Shown: one piece after another, positions 51,873 through 60,187 of the stretch | Position numbering within the stretch: the first letter of the stretch is position 1 | How the letters are laid out: every line of letters begins with the position of its first letter | Assembly: GCA_963706535.1 (NCBI GenBank) | Contig: CAVPMU010000024.1 | Location: 1-64,000 of the forward strand | DNA: 64,000 bases | DNA from: RPQJ01 sp963706535 | GTDB taxonomy: Bacteria > Pseudomonadota > Gammaproteobacteria > Steroidobacterales > Steroidobacteraceae | Direction of reading: 5' to 3' | Translations under genes and position numbers: made by a program | The notes under the pieces: model-generated | Databases searched by the model: none | Seen by the model: only the letters and a program-made list of their open reading frames with translations | Told to the model about the DNA's origin: nothing

Positions 51873-52964
51873 ATGATGAGAGCCATCGCCGCAATACCGG
51901 TCCTGCTGCTGTCGGCACAGGCTCTCGCCGCCGCGCCGGACCGGCTGGACGAGGCCGCAGCCGCGCGATTCGTTGGCCTCGCGCTCGCCTGCGTGCACCA
52001 GGAGTACCCCAACAAGATCGCGCACACGCTGGCCTCCGATGCCGACGTGAAGCCGCCGCGCGTGCTCACGCCGGCCTTCTACGGCTGCTACGACTGGCAT
52101 TCGTCCGTGCACGGGCACTGGCTGTTGGCGCGCCTCGCGAAGGATTTTTCGGCTGCGCCCTTCGCTGCCCAGGCGCGCGCAGCGCTCGCCCGCAGCCTCA
52201 CCGCCGCGAACATCGAGGTGGAAGTGGCCTACCTGCGCGGCTCCGGCCGGGCCTCGTTCGAGCGGCCCTACGGGCTCGCGTGGCTGCTGCAGCTCGCCGC
52301 GGAACTCAGGAGCTGGGATGATCCACAGGCGCGCGAGTGGTCGGCCGCGCTCGCCCCGCTGGAAGCGGAAGCTGCCGCGCGCATCGCCGCGTGGCTGCCG
52401 AAGCTGCGCTACCCGATCCGGGTCGGTGAGCACAGCCAGACGGCGTTCGCGTTCGGCCTGATCCACGACTGGACCGAGGTTGCGGGTAACGCTGAAATGG
52501 CAAGCCTGCTCGGCGCCCGGGCCCGCGCCTACTACCTCGCCGACCGGGACTGCCCGTTGCGCTACGAACCCTCGGGCGAGGACTTTCTCTCGCCCTGCAT
52601 CGCCGAAGCCGACTTCATGCGGCGCGTGCTTCCCACCGGCGTGTTCGCCCAGTGGCTGTCGAGCTTCCTGCCCGGCATCCCGACCGACGGCAGCGCCGCA
52701 TGGCTCGCGCCGGGCGAAGTGACGGACCGCAGCGATCCCAAGCTCGCGCACATCGACGGACTGAACCTGAGCCGCGCCTGGATGCTCGAAGGCATCGCGA
52801 GCGGACTTCCGGACGACGACAATCGTCGCGCCGCCCTGCTCGCCGCGGCACGCGTGCACCGCGAGACCGCCTTGCCCGCGGTGACGGGCGAGCACTATGA
52901 GGGCGGGCACTGGCTCGGCACGTTCGCGGTCTACCTCACGAGTGGTGCGGGGCTGCGACGGTAA
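51873..52964 (+). CDS. DUF2891 family exported protein
   Basis: A 363-residue protein with signal MMRAIAAIPVLLLSAQALAAA. The remainder matches DUF2891 (HQEYPNKIAHTLAS near the N-terminus; YGCYDWHSSVHGHWLLARL; RPYGLAWLLQLA; GEHSQTAFAFGLIHDW; SPCIAEADFMRRVL; EGGHWLGTFAVYLTSG). The pattern of repeated helices and aromatics resembles an (alpha/alpha)6 barrel, as in glycan-active enzymes (inference). It begins 22 bases after the GH13 stop, so joint transcription is plausible. Confidence 0.85.
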   Translation: MMRAIAAIPVLLLSAQALAAAPDRLDEAAAARFVGLALACVHQEYPNKIAHTLASDADVKPPRVLTPAFYGCYDWHSSVHGHWLLARLAKDFSAAPFAAQARAALARSLTAANIEVEVAYLRGSGRASFERPYGLAWLLQLAAELRSWDDPQAREWSAALAPLEAEAAARIAAWLPKLRYPIRVGEHSQTAFAFGLIHDWTEVAGNAEMASLLGARARAYYLADRDCPLRYEPSGEDFLSPCIAEADFMRRVLPTGVFAQWLSSFLPGIPTDGSAAWLAPGEVTDRSDPKLAHIDGLNLSRAWMLEGIASGLPDDDNRRAALLAAARVHRETALPAVTGEHYEGGHWLGTFAVYLTSGAGLRR

Positions 52965-52970
52965 CCGACG

Positions 52971-53945
52971 ATGGACCGGCTCGAACGCTTCTACCGCATG
53001 CAGGCCATGCTCAAGGCCCGGCGTTTCGTCCGCACGCAGGAGTTCCTGGACGAGATCGAGGTCTCGCGCGCGACCTTCAAGCGCGACCTCGACTACATGA
53101 AGGACCGCCTGCACGCACCGATCGTCTACGACCGCGAGCACGAGGCCTATCGCTTCGACGACAAGGTCGCGGACCGCGAGCTCTGGCAGTTGCCGGGCCT
53201 GTGGTTCAACGCGCAGGAACTGCAGGCACTGCTCACCATGGACCGGCTGCTCGCAGAGCTGCAGCCCGGCGTGCTGTCGGAGTCGCTCGGTCCGATCCGC
53301 AGGCGGCTCAGGGACCTGCTCGAGTCCGGCGAACACTCGGCCGAGGAGATCGCGCGCCGCATCCGCGTGCTGCCGATGGGTGCACGGCAGGTCGAGCCGG
53401 CGCATTTCCGCGTGCTGAGCGCCGCACTGCTGTCGCGGCGCCGACTGCGATTGAGGCATTTCCGCCGCAAGGACGGGGACGCGCTCGACCGCGAGGTCTC
53501 GCCGCAGCGCCTCGTGCACTATCGTGACAACTGGTACCTCGACGCGTGGTGCCACAAGCGACAGGCACTGCGCACTTTCGGCGTGGACGCCATCGAAAAC
53601 GCCGCCGTGACGGACAAGCCGGCGAAGGAAATCGCCGAGGACACGCTCGACCGGCACTTCGCGAGCGGCTACGGCATCTTCGCGGGTGGCGACACGCAGC
53701 AGGCCGTGCTGCTGTTCAACCCGAAGCGTGCGCGCTGGGTCGCGCGCGAGATCTGGCACCCGCAGCAGGACGGCAAACTGCAGCTCGACGGCAGCTACCT
53801 GCTCGAGTTCCCGTATTCACGCGAGCCCGAGCTCGTGATGGACATCCTGAAGTACGGCGCGGACGTCGAGGTGCTGTCGCCGCCCTCGCTGCGCGCGGCG
53901 GTCGCGGACGAGACCGAGGCTGCATCGCGTCTCTATCGACGCTGA
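52971..53945 (+). CDS. WYL-domain transcriptional regulator
   Basis: A 324-residue regulator with an N-terminal HTH (LERFYRMQAMLKARRFVRTQ, then VSRATFKRDLDYMK), a YafY/WYL core (LRLRHFRRKDGDALDREVSPQRLVHYRDNWYLDAWCHKR in overlapping parts) and a C-terminal WCX domain. WYL domains sense nucleotides or nucleic acids and often regulate stress or defence genes. It starts 6 bases after DUF2891 and may be part of that transcript. No defence system is adjacent in the window. Its target is unknown. Confidence 0.92.
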   Translation: MDRLERFYRMQAMLKARRFVRTQEFLDEIEVSRATFKRDLDYMKDRLHAPIVYDREHEAYRFDDKVADRELWQLPGLWFNAQELQALLTMDRLLAELQPGVLSESLGPIRRRLRDLLESGEHSAEEIARRIRVLPMGARQVEPAHFRVLSAALLSRRRLRLRHFRRKDGDALDREVSPQRLVHYRDNWYLDAWCHKRQALRTFGVDAIENAAVTDKPAKEIAEDTLDRHFASGYGIFAGGDTQQAVLLFNPKRARWVAREIWHPQQDGKLQLDGSYLLEFPYSREPELVMDILKYGADVEVLSPPSLRAAVADETEAASRLYRR

Positions 53946-53979
53946 TCCGGCCGCGCGGTCCGGCGACCGCCCGCTGCCC

Positions 53980-54615
53980 TCAAGGCAGCTTGTTCATGCG
54001 TGGAGTCACGCCCTCGAGCGTGCCGACCGTGGCGTCCGCGCCGAGGTAGAGATCGACCTCGCGCTCGAAATGGAGCGGGCCCCGCACCACCGCGCCGGAT
54101 TCGACCGTGACCTTCGGATTTCGCGACGGCTTTTGCTTGAACCAGCTGCGGTTCTCCTCGATGTGGATGCCACCCTCCACGCGGGATCCCGTCCCGACGA
54201 ACACGTCGCCGTTCACCGTCTCGATGCCGCCGCCGACCTGCGCCGCGCGCAAGGAGATGTCGCCGTTGACGTTCTCGAGCGACCCGTCGACGCGCGCGCC
54301 CGTCTGCAGGTTCATCTGGCCGTTCACGGTGTTGACCGGCCCCTGCACCCGCACCCGCTCGTCGAGACTGACCGAACCGTTGACCGTATCCACGGCCGCC
54401 GCCGTCGCTCCTTGGCCCAGCCGGACCGCGCCGTTGACCGTGTCCACGTCGCCCACCTGCGCGTCGCGCCCGATGGTGACGGAGCCGTTGACCGTCGAAA
54501 CGTTCCCGGCGCGCTGGCCGTCGTCGATGCGGATGCTGCCGTTGACCTTGCTGATGCCATCCCCGAGCGCCACGGCCGAAAAAGCGAAAAGCAGGGTCGC
54601 AACGTAACGGAACAT
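53980..54615 (-). CDS. Exported VNG-repeat solenoid protein, function unknown
   Basis: A 211-residue protein with signal MFRYVATLLFAFSAVALG. It has seven tandem 18-19-residue units, each starting VNG (VNGSIRIDDGQ, VNGSVTIGRDA, VNGAVRLGQGA, VNGSVSLDERV, VNGQMNLQTGA, VNGDISLRAAQ, VNGDVFVGTGS), followed by a short C-terminal domain. The repeat period and glycines point to a right-handed beta-solenoid, as in bactofilins or autotransporter stems. There is no catalytic motif. It is convergent with the WYL gene. Confidence 0.82.
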   Translation of the reverse strand: MFRYVATLLFAFSAVALGDGISKVNGSIRIDDGQRAGNVSTVNGSVTIGRDAQVGDVDTVNGAVRLGQGATAAAVDTVNGSVSLDERVRVQGPVNTVNGQMNLQTGARVDGSLENVNGDISLRAAQVGGGIETVNGDVFVGTGSRVEGGIHIEENRSWFKQKPSRNPKVTVESGAVVRGPLHFEREVDLYLGADATVGTLEGVTPRMNKLP

Positions 54616-54726
54616 CGGTCTTCTCCCGGTCGGAATTGTCGTCACTGGCTGTTGGATGCCGCGGGCCTGCGAAAGGTTGCAAGGGTGCGCTAGGCTTGTC
54701 GTTCCGCAGCCGACCGAGGAGCCGCC

Positions 54727-55836
54727 ATGAAGACCCGCGCCGCCGTCGCCTACCAGGCCGGACAGCCCCTGGTGATCGAGACCGTGGACCTCGACGGGCC
54801 GAAGGCCGGCGAGGTGCTCGTCGAGATCAAGGCCTCGGGCGTCTGCCATACCGATGAGTTCACGCGCTCGGGCGCCGACCCCGAGGGCCTGTTCCCGGTG
54901 ATCTTCGGCCACGAGGGCGCGGGCGTCGTGGTGGACGTGGGTCCGGGCGTCACTTCCGTGAAGAAGGGCGACCACGTCATCCCGCTCTATACGCCCGAGT
55001 GCCGGCAGTGCAAGTCGTGCCTGTCGCACAAGACCAACCTCTGCACCGCGATCCGCGCCACGCAGGGCCAGGGCGTGATGCCGGACGGCACCAGCCGCTT
55101 CTCGATCGGCGGCGAGAAGATCCATCACTACATGGGTTGCTCGACATTCTCGAACTTCACCGTGCTGCCCGAGATCGCCGTGGCGAAGATCCGCGAGGAC
55201 GCGCCGTTCGACAAGGTCTGCTACATCGGTTGCGGCGTCACCACGGGCATCGGCGCGGTGATCAACACCGCGAAAGTCGAACCCGGCGCCAACGTCGTCG
55301 TGTTCGGCCTCGGCGGCATCGGGCTGAACGTGATCCAGGGCGCGCGCCTGGTCGGCGCCAACAGGATCATCGGCGTGGACCTGAACCCCGCGCGCAAGCC
55401 GCTCGCCGAGAAGTTCGGCATGACGCACTTCGTCAACCCGCGGGAGGTCGAGGGCGACCTCGTGCCGCACCTCGTGGCACTCACGGACGGCGGCGCGGAC
55501 TACAGCTTCGAGTGTGTCGGCAACGTCGACCTCATGCGCCAGGCGCTCGAGTGCTGCCACCGCGGCTGGGGTGTCTCGGTGATCATCGGCGTCGCCGGCG
55601 CCGGACAGGAGATCCGGACGCGCCCGTTCCAGCTCGTCACCGGCCGTGTCTGGAAGGGCACGGCGTTCGGCGGCGCGCGCGGCCGCACCGACGTGCCGAA
55701 GATCGTCGACTGGTACATGGACGGCAGGATCAACATCGACGACCTGATCACCCACGTGATGCCGCTGGCGGAGGTCAATCGCGCCTTCGACCTGATGCAC
55801 TCGGGTGAGTCCATCCGCAGCGTCGTGACTTTCTGA
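54727..55836 (+). CDS. frmA: S-(hydroxymethyl)glutathione dehydrogenase, class III ADH
   Basis: A 369-residue zinc alcohol dehydrogenase of the AdhC/FrmA type, oxidising the glutathione-formaldehyde adduct to S-formylglutathione. Zinc ligands are seen in GVCHTDEF (catalytic Cys), GHEGAGVV (His) and the structural set ECRQCKSCLSHKTNLC. The NAD fold has FGLGGIGLNVIQGA. The length and TGRVWKGTAFGGARGRTDVP near residue 305 are as in the family. Its last base overlaps the next start (the stop and ATG share a base), so it is coupled to the S-formylglutathione hydrolase gene. Confidence 0.95.
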   Translation: MKTRAAVAYQAGQPLVIETVDLDGPKAGEVLVEIKASGVCHTDEFTRSGADPEGLFPVIFGHEGAGVVVDVGPGVTSVKKGDHVIPLYTPECRQCKSCLSHKTNLCTAIRATQGQGVMPDGTSRFSIGGEKIHHYMGCSTFSNFTVLPEIAVAKIREDAPFDKVCYIGCGVTTGIGAVINTAKVEPGANVVVFGLGGIGLNVIQGARLVGANRIIGVDLNPARKPLAEKFGMTHFVNPREVEGDLVPHLVALTDGGADYSFECVGNVDLMRQALECCHRGWGVSVIIGVAGAGQEIRTRPFQLVTGRVWKGTAFGGARGRTDVPKIVDWYMDGRINIDDLITHVMPLAEVNRAFDLMHSGESIRSVVTF

Positions 55837-56708
55837 TGAAGGTCATCCCCGAGCACGCCTGCTTCGGCGGCACGCAGCGCTTCCTCGCGCACGACTCGCG
55901 CGAGTGCGCAACCGAGATGCGCTTCGCGGTGTACGAGCCGCCGCAGGCCCGCGATCGGCGCGTGCCGGTGCTCTATTACCTCGCGGGCCTCACCTGTACC
56001 GAAGAGACCTTCATGATCAAGGCCGGCGCGCAGCGCGTCGCCTCCGAGCTCGGCCTGATGCTGGTGGCGCCCGACACCAGTCCCCGCCAGCCGCGATTGC
56101 CCGGCGACGACACGAGCTGGGATTTCGGCCTCGGCGCGGGCTTCTACGTGGACGCGACGCAGGCGCCCTGGTCGGCGCACTACCGCATGTACAGCTACGT
56201 GACGCGGGAGCTGCCGGCGATCGTGGAGGCGACTTTCGCGGCGGACCCGGAGCGGCGCGCGATCTTCGGGCATTCCATGGGCGGCCACGGCGCGCTCGTC
56301 TGCGCGCTCAGCAACCCGATCGCTATCGATCGGTGTCCGCCTTCGCGCCGATCGCCGCGCCCACGCAGTGCCCCTGGGGCCGCAAGGCATTCACCGGGTA
56401 CCTCGGCCCCGACGAGTCCGCATGGCAGGAATACGATGCGAGCCTGCTGGTGGCGGCTCGCCCGTTCCACTCGCCGATCCTCGATCGACCAGGGCAGCGC
56501 GGACAAATTCCTCGCCGAGCAGCTGAATCCCGATCTCTTCGCCGAGGCCTGCCGGCGCTCGGGACAGGCCTTCGAGCTGCGCATGCATCCTGGGTACGAC
56601 CACGGGTACTGGTTCATTCAGAGCTTCGTGGAAGAGCACTTGAGGTGGCATGCCGAGGCGCTCGAGGCGAGGCCCGCGGAGAGCGGTTGGCGCGGGGTTG
56701 GCGGTTAG
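55836..56708 (+). pseudogene. fghA: S-formylglutathione hydrolase, two compensating frameshifts
   Basis: An esterase-D family protein of about 290 residues that converts S-formylglutathione to formate and glutathione. The nucleophile GHSMGGHGALVCA and C-terminal YDHGYWFIQSFVEEHL are in the first frame. One base is missing near 56322 (in CCGATCG), and one is extra near 56483 (CTCGATCGACC). Between these, the true sequence reads SVSAFAPIAAPTQCPWG in another frame, so about 50 residues are scrambled. The catalytic Asp is restored in IDQGSADKFL. The stop lies inside the inverted repeat flanking the toxin-antitoxin island. It is coupled to frmA. Confidence 0.85.
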
Positions 56709-56742
56709 TGAAGGAAGAAGGCCGGCATTGCCGGCCAGGCGT
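56696..56742. repeat. Left inverted repeat of the toxin-antitoxin island
   Basis: Contains the near-palindrome GGCCGGCA-T-TGCCGGCC (56720-56736) and flanks GGTTGGCGGTTAGTG and CAGGCGTT. The whole block recurs in inverted orientation, imperfectly, at 58257-58306. It carries the fghA stop codon. Together the two copies bound about 1.5 kb with a toxin-antitoxin pair and an aldo/keto reductase remnant. Confidence 0.75.
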
Positions 56743-56835
56743 TCTGACAAGGTGTTGACTGGACTTTGTCTGGCGCCGCACGACAACTTCGGCCGAGTGA
56801 CCACTTCGGGTCGGCATCGGAAGCCACGCAGCGCA

Positions 56836-56865
56836 TTGACATAACAAATATAGTATAGCTATTAT
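56836..56865 (+). promoter_or_regulatory. Sigma-70-like promoter of the toxin-antitoxin pair
   Basis: TTGACA (56836-56841) and TATTAT (56860-56865), 18 bases apart, lie in a short AT-rich block. The expected transcription start is at or next to the toxin ATG (56871), so the mRNA may be leaderless. Imperfect dyad symmetry (TGACATAACAAATA / TATTATTTGTCA) overlaps the promoter and could be the autoregulatory operator bound by the antitoxin. Confidence 0.6.
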
Positions 56866-56870
56866 TTGTC

Positions 56871-57155
56871 ATGTGGCGAATTGAGGAGCATCGTCGGGTA
56901 GATAGGCAACTGTCCGGTGCGGTGCCGCTGGAGATTCTGAAGCGCTACGAGAAGTGGAAAGACATTGCCGCGCTTTCGGGGCCGCCCGGGCTACGCGCCA
57001 TCAAGGGATTCCACGATGAATCCCTTTCCGGCGACTGGAAAGGTCATCGATCGTCCCGTCTTGGCTTGAAGTGGAGAGTGATCTACCGCGTTGCAGCGAA
57101 CGTGTTACTGATACAGGTCATTCAGGTCACGCCCCACGACAATCGGAGACCGTGA
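56871..57155 (+). CDS. RelE/ParE-family toxin
   Basis: A 94-residue small basic protein. ILKRYEKWKDI, GPPGLRAIKGFHDESL and the core WKGHRSSRLGLKWRVIYRVAANVLLIQVIQVTPHD (given in parts) match the YafQ/RelE fold with an Arg/His-rich C-terminal strand ending in H-D. Members cleave mRNA on the ribosome. The antitoxin gene starts one base after the stop, so the order is toxin then antitoxin, as in HigBA. The surrounding DNA is lower in GC than the rest of the window, suggesting acquisition. Confidence 0.88.
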   Translation: MWRIEEHRRVDRQLSGAVPLEILKRYEKWKDIAALSGPPGLRAIKGFHDESLSGDWKGHRSSRLGLKWRVIYRVAANVLLIQVIQVTPHDNRRP

Positions 57156-57156
57156 G

Positions 57157-57408
57157 ATGAGAGAGTTCAGACTGGCCAAGCGGCGCGTCGAGGTTTCCGT
57201 CGGCGATTCGGTGCGCATTTTCCGGGAGCTCCAAGAGCTCACGCAGGCACAGCTCGCCGAACTCACGGGTATTCCGCAGTCCACGATCTCGGCCATTGAG
57301 AACGGTCGGGTCAACCTGGGCGTTGAGCGGGCGAAAGTGCTGGCGCGAGCGCTCAAGTGTCATCCGGCAGTACTGGTATTTCCGAACTGGGACGTATCGG
57401 CGGCATAA
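57157..57408 (+). CDS. XRE-family antitoxin
   Basis: An 83-residue protein with an XRE helix-turn-helix (LTQAQLAELTGIPQSTISAIENGRVNLGVERAKVLARAL, seen in pieces). A short N-terminal region (MREFRLAKRRVEVSVGDSVR) precedes it and could contact the toxin. It presumably neutralises the toxin and represses the shared promoter by binding its dyad. The stop codon TAA is embedded in a TAACAAAGCG sequence that resembles an integron attC end. Confidence 0.88.
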   Translation: MREFRLAKRRVEVSVGDSVRIFRELQELTQAQLAELTGIPQSTISAIENGRVNLGVERAKVLARALKCHPAVLVFPNWDVSAA

Positions 57409-57490
57409 CAAAGCGTTCGAGGTGTGGGCTTCTCCTGCGGCCTCGCTTGGACACAGCAAGGCCAATTCCCGCCGGGTACACGGCTTGAAC
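57405..57490 (+). other. Possible degenerate integron attC-like site
   Basis: ATAACAAAGCGTTCGAGG (57405-57422) resembles the R''/L'' end of attC sites, and GGCTTGAAC (57482-57490) could be the partner L' box (GTTCGAG versus GTTCAAG). The final GTTRRRY core is not found. It directly follows a toxin-antitoxin pair, a common integron cassette cargo. The evidence is weak. Confidence 0.3.
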
Positions 57491-57619
57491 CTGGGCCGAT
57501 GCAAGGTGCCCGTCGGCAACACGTTCGCCGAGCGCGATCTGGTGGCTGTGCACCGACCTCGCGTGGGACCGACACCGGCACTACTCTCTTCCGGATGGCC
57601 GATGGGCGCACTGCCGAAG

Positions 57620-58195
57620 GGCATTGCATCGCCGGTGACACTGCAACAGCAGTACAGCCTGTTGTCGCGTGAGAGTGAATGGGAGGTGATGCCAGCCGCG
57701 CTCCACAACGAAAGCGGAATTTTGCCGTGGTCGCCATTGGCCGGCGGCTTTCTTGCGGGCAAGTACGAGCGTGGGAGCATTCCCGCGAAAGACACCCGCG
57801 CGGGTTCAGGGAAACCCCTCTATCAATGGACTTCAGCAGCGTACGCGGACGTGGATCGCAACTGGTCGACGATCGCGCTCCTCAAGCAGATCGCTGCCAG
57901 GACCGGCAAGACGCCCGCGCAGATTGCGCTGGCATGGCTATCGGATCGACCCGCGGTGACGGCTCCCATCTTTGGCGCGCGCACGGTTGCACAACTCCGC
58001 GAGGACCTGGGCGCTGTGGATCTGCACCTGGATGCAGAGCCCACGGAAGCTCTGGAAAAGGCCAGTCGGCCACAGCCTGGGAGTTACCCGTATGGTGGAT
58101 TCGGGGTCGGGCAGCGGGCGAGGCCAATGGACGGTTCGGACGGACTGACGCCTTTGGTGGCAGCAGGGAGTAGCGCGCCCCTGGACCATCGCTAG
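57620..58195 (+). pseudogene. Aldo/keto reductase, C-terminal remnant
   Basis: The readable homology starts near 57635 with TLQQQYSLLSRESEWEV, where full-length enzymes have the middle of the barrel, and continues with LPWSPLAGGFLAGKYERG, KTPAQIALAWLSDRP and IFGARTVAQLREDLGAVD to the stop at 58195. The N-terminal half with the catalytic Asp, Tyr and Lys is absent. The 200 bases between the antitoxin and this remnant hold no gene that could be recognised. The remnant lies inside the inverted-repeat-bounded island. Confidence 0.75.
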
Positions 58196-58256
58196 TCCGT
58201 TCGTTCCAGGCTGGTCAGCAAGATTTTCGCCGATGAATGCCGAGGCTCTCTTCCTG

Positions 58257-58306
58257 ACGCCTGGCCGGCATTGCCGGTCTTGCTTTCTCTCCACTAACCG
58301 CCAGCC
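58257..58306. repeat. Right inverted repeat of the toxin-antitoxin island
   Basis: ACGCCTGGCCGGCATTGCCGG (from 58257) with downstream CACTAACCGCCAGCC is the reverse complement, with a few differences, of the block at 56696-56742. The gap of 61 bases before it (58196-58256) shows no gene. It ends 13 bases before the stop of the exported methyltransferase gene on the minus strand. Confidence 0.75.
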
Positions 58307-58319
58307 GCTTTCTCCCGCC

Positions 58320-59120
58320 TCACTCCCGCGGCTTGCGGAACCTGAACACGAACTGGTCCGTCTTGCCCCTGACGCCCGGTTCGAACACCAGCTTCGAGTG
58401 ATCGTCGTCCGGGTGTGCGAGCACGGCGCTCTCGCCGTCGAACTCGAAGCCCGCGCGGGCGAAGTCCTGCTTCACGATCGCCGGGTCGATGCGGTGCAGC
58501 TCGTCGACGAGCTGCGCCGTGTCGCCGCCGGCATTCGCGACGTGGTCCTGCACGACGACGACACCACCGGGCTTGAGCGCCGCATGCAGCTTGGCGAGCA
58601 GCAATGCTGGATCCGTGCCGGCCCAGGAGCCGTCCGCCGGCTTCCAGTAGAGATCGTGATACGACATCACGAAGAGCACGGCATCGAGGCTCCCGGGCTG
58701 AAGTTCGAGATCGCCGACCTCGGCCGTCACCTGGCGCACGTTCGGCAGGCGATCGCCGGCGTAGCGCTCGGCGATGCCCTTCGCGGCGAATTTCGCGTAT
58801 GGCGGGTTGTTGTAGGCGATGACCTGCCCCTTCACGCCGACCACGCGCGCGAGCAGTTCAGTGTAGTAGCCGCCGGCGGACATGGCATCGAGCACGCGCA
58901 TGCCGGGCTCGACGCCGAGGAACCCGAGGATCTCGCGTGGCTTGCGCGTGGCGTCCTGCTCGAGATCGGCCTGCGGTCGGTCGGGACTCGCAAGCGCAGC
59001 CTCGATGGCCGTCGATGCGCTCGGCGCGCTGGCAGGCGCCTCGGCACTCGCGGCCGTTTGCGCCACGACCAGCAAGAGCCCTGTGAATGCGGTCACCGCG
59101 AACCCGACATGAATCTTCAT
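58320..59120 (-). CDS. Class I SAM methyltransferase with signal peptide (second copy)
   Basis: A 266-residue relative of the protein at 45034-45894. The signal GFAVTAFTGLLLVVAQTAASA is followed by DATRKPREILGFLGVEPGMRV, motif I region LDAMSAGGYYTELLARVVG, DAVLFVMSYHDLYWK and LHAALKPGGVVVVQDHVA. The start at 59120 overlaps the LysR stop (ATGA), so this is the second gene of a two-gene operon. As with its relative, the predicted periplasmic location conflicts with a SAM-dependent function unless SAM is supplied. Substrate unknown. Confidence 0.82.
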   Translation of the reverse strand: MKIHVGFAVTAFTGLLLVVAQTAASAEAPASAPSASTAIEAALASPDRPQADLEQDATRKPREILGFLGVEPGMRVLDAMSAGGYYTELLARVVGVKGQVIAYNNPPYAKFAAKGIAERYAGDRLPNVRQVTAEVGDLELQPGSLDAVLFVMSYHDLYWKPADGSWAGTDPALLLAKLHAALKPGGVVVVQDHVANAGGDTAQLVDELHRIDPAIVKQDFARAGFEFDGESAVLAHPDDDHSKLVFEPGVRGKTDQFVFRFRKPRE

Positions 59121-60073
59121 TTTCTCTTCCCCTTGATCTCGAGGTCCGAAACCTGCTGCTCGAAGGCGCGCCGGAAACTCTCCGCCTCGCCGGCCAGCCA
59201 GCTGCCGAAGGCCGTGATCGCAGGTTCCGTCGCGCGGCCCTCGGGCACGAGCAGCTGGTAGCGCAGGTCCATCCGCAGGACCGGCCCGAAGGGCACGCGC
59301 AGTCGATGCGCCGCGAGGTCGTCCATCGCGTAGGCGAGCCGGCCGAGCGCCACGCCGCGACCGAGCGTCGCGGCCTGCAGCACCAGGTGTCCATCGTCGA
59401 AATGCAGCCCGGTGCCCGAATCGACGTTGGCCACGGCTGCCGCGCGGAACCAGTCGGACCAGCCCGTCCGGCGGCCAGCGCGGCGCATGGATGCGTCGTG
59501 CAGCAGCGGCACGCGCGCGAGGTCCGCCGGACGGCGCAGCGGCCTCTGCCGCGCGAGCGACGGGCTCACGAGCGGCGCGATGCATTCCCCGAACAGCGAG
59601 ATGGCCCGCAGCCCTTCCGTGCCGCCGCCGCCGAACCGAATGGCAACGTCGACGTCGTCGCTGTCGAAGTCCACCGGCGCGGTACTGGCGCGCAGCCGCA
59701 GCTGGATGTCCGGGAAACGCCGCGTGAATCGGCCGATGCGCGGCAGCAGCCAGCGCGTGGCGAAGGACGGCGTGGTGCCGATGCTGAGCGTGCCGCCGTC
59801 GCCACTTGCGCGCAGCAGGTCGACGCCGCGCGCGATGCGCCCGAACCCGTCGCTCACGTGCTCGGCGGCGAGCGCACCCTGCTCGGTCAGCACCAGCCGC
59901 CGCGTCGTGCGGCGAAACAAGGTCACGCCGAGGTATTCCTCCAGTCCGCGGATCTGGTGACTGACCGCGGCGGGCGTGACGTGCAGTTCGCGCGCCGCCT
60001 TCGTGAAGCTGAGCAGCCGCGCGGCCGCCTCGAAGGCGCGCAACGCGGTCAGCGGCGGCAGCGATCTCGGCAC
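59117..60073 (-). CDS. LysR-type regulator, GcvA-like
   Basis: A 318-residue LysR protein. The winged HTH is at the N-terminus (LRAFEAAARLLSFTKAARELHVTPAAVSHQIRGLEEYLG, in parts), with the GcvA-type effector domain after it (TPSFATRWLLPRIGRF; DVDVAIRFGGG; GRGVALGRLAYAMDDLAAHR). The start is a GTG at 60073. It is translationally coupled to the exported methyltransferase gene (overlap of 4 bases), which is unusual because LysR genes are normally divergent from their targets. Confidence 0.9.
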   Translation of the reverse strand: MPRSLPPLTALRAFEAAARLLSFTKAARELHVTPAAVSHQIRGLEEYLGVTLFRRTTRRLVLTEQGALAAEHVSDGFGRIARGVDLLRASGDGGTLSIGTTPSFATRWLLPRIGRFTRRFPDIQLRLRASTAPVDFDSDDVDVAIRFGGGGTEGLRAISLFGECIAPLVSPSLARQRPLRRPADLARVPLLHDASMRRAGRRTGWSDWFRAAAVANVDSGTGLHFDDGHLVLQAATLGRGVALGRLAYAMDDLAAHRLRVPFGPVLRMDLRYQLLVPEGRATEPAITAFGSWLAGEAESFRRAFEQQVSDLEIKGKRK

Positions 60074-60187
60074 TGGTGAATTCCTCTCAACAGCAGTGTG
60101 ACGAATTGTAGCTTCGGGGTCGCGGGTCGATTCCCTATACTAGTTGATTCGACACGGGCGCCTGACGCTCGCACTCTCCGGGAGCAA

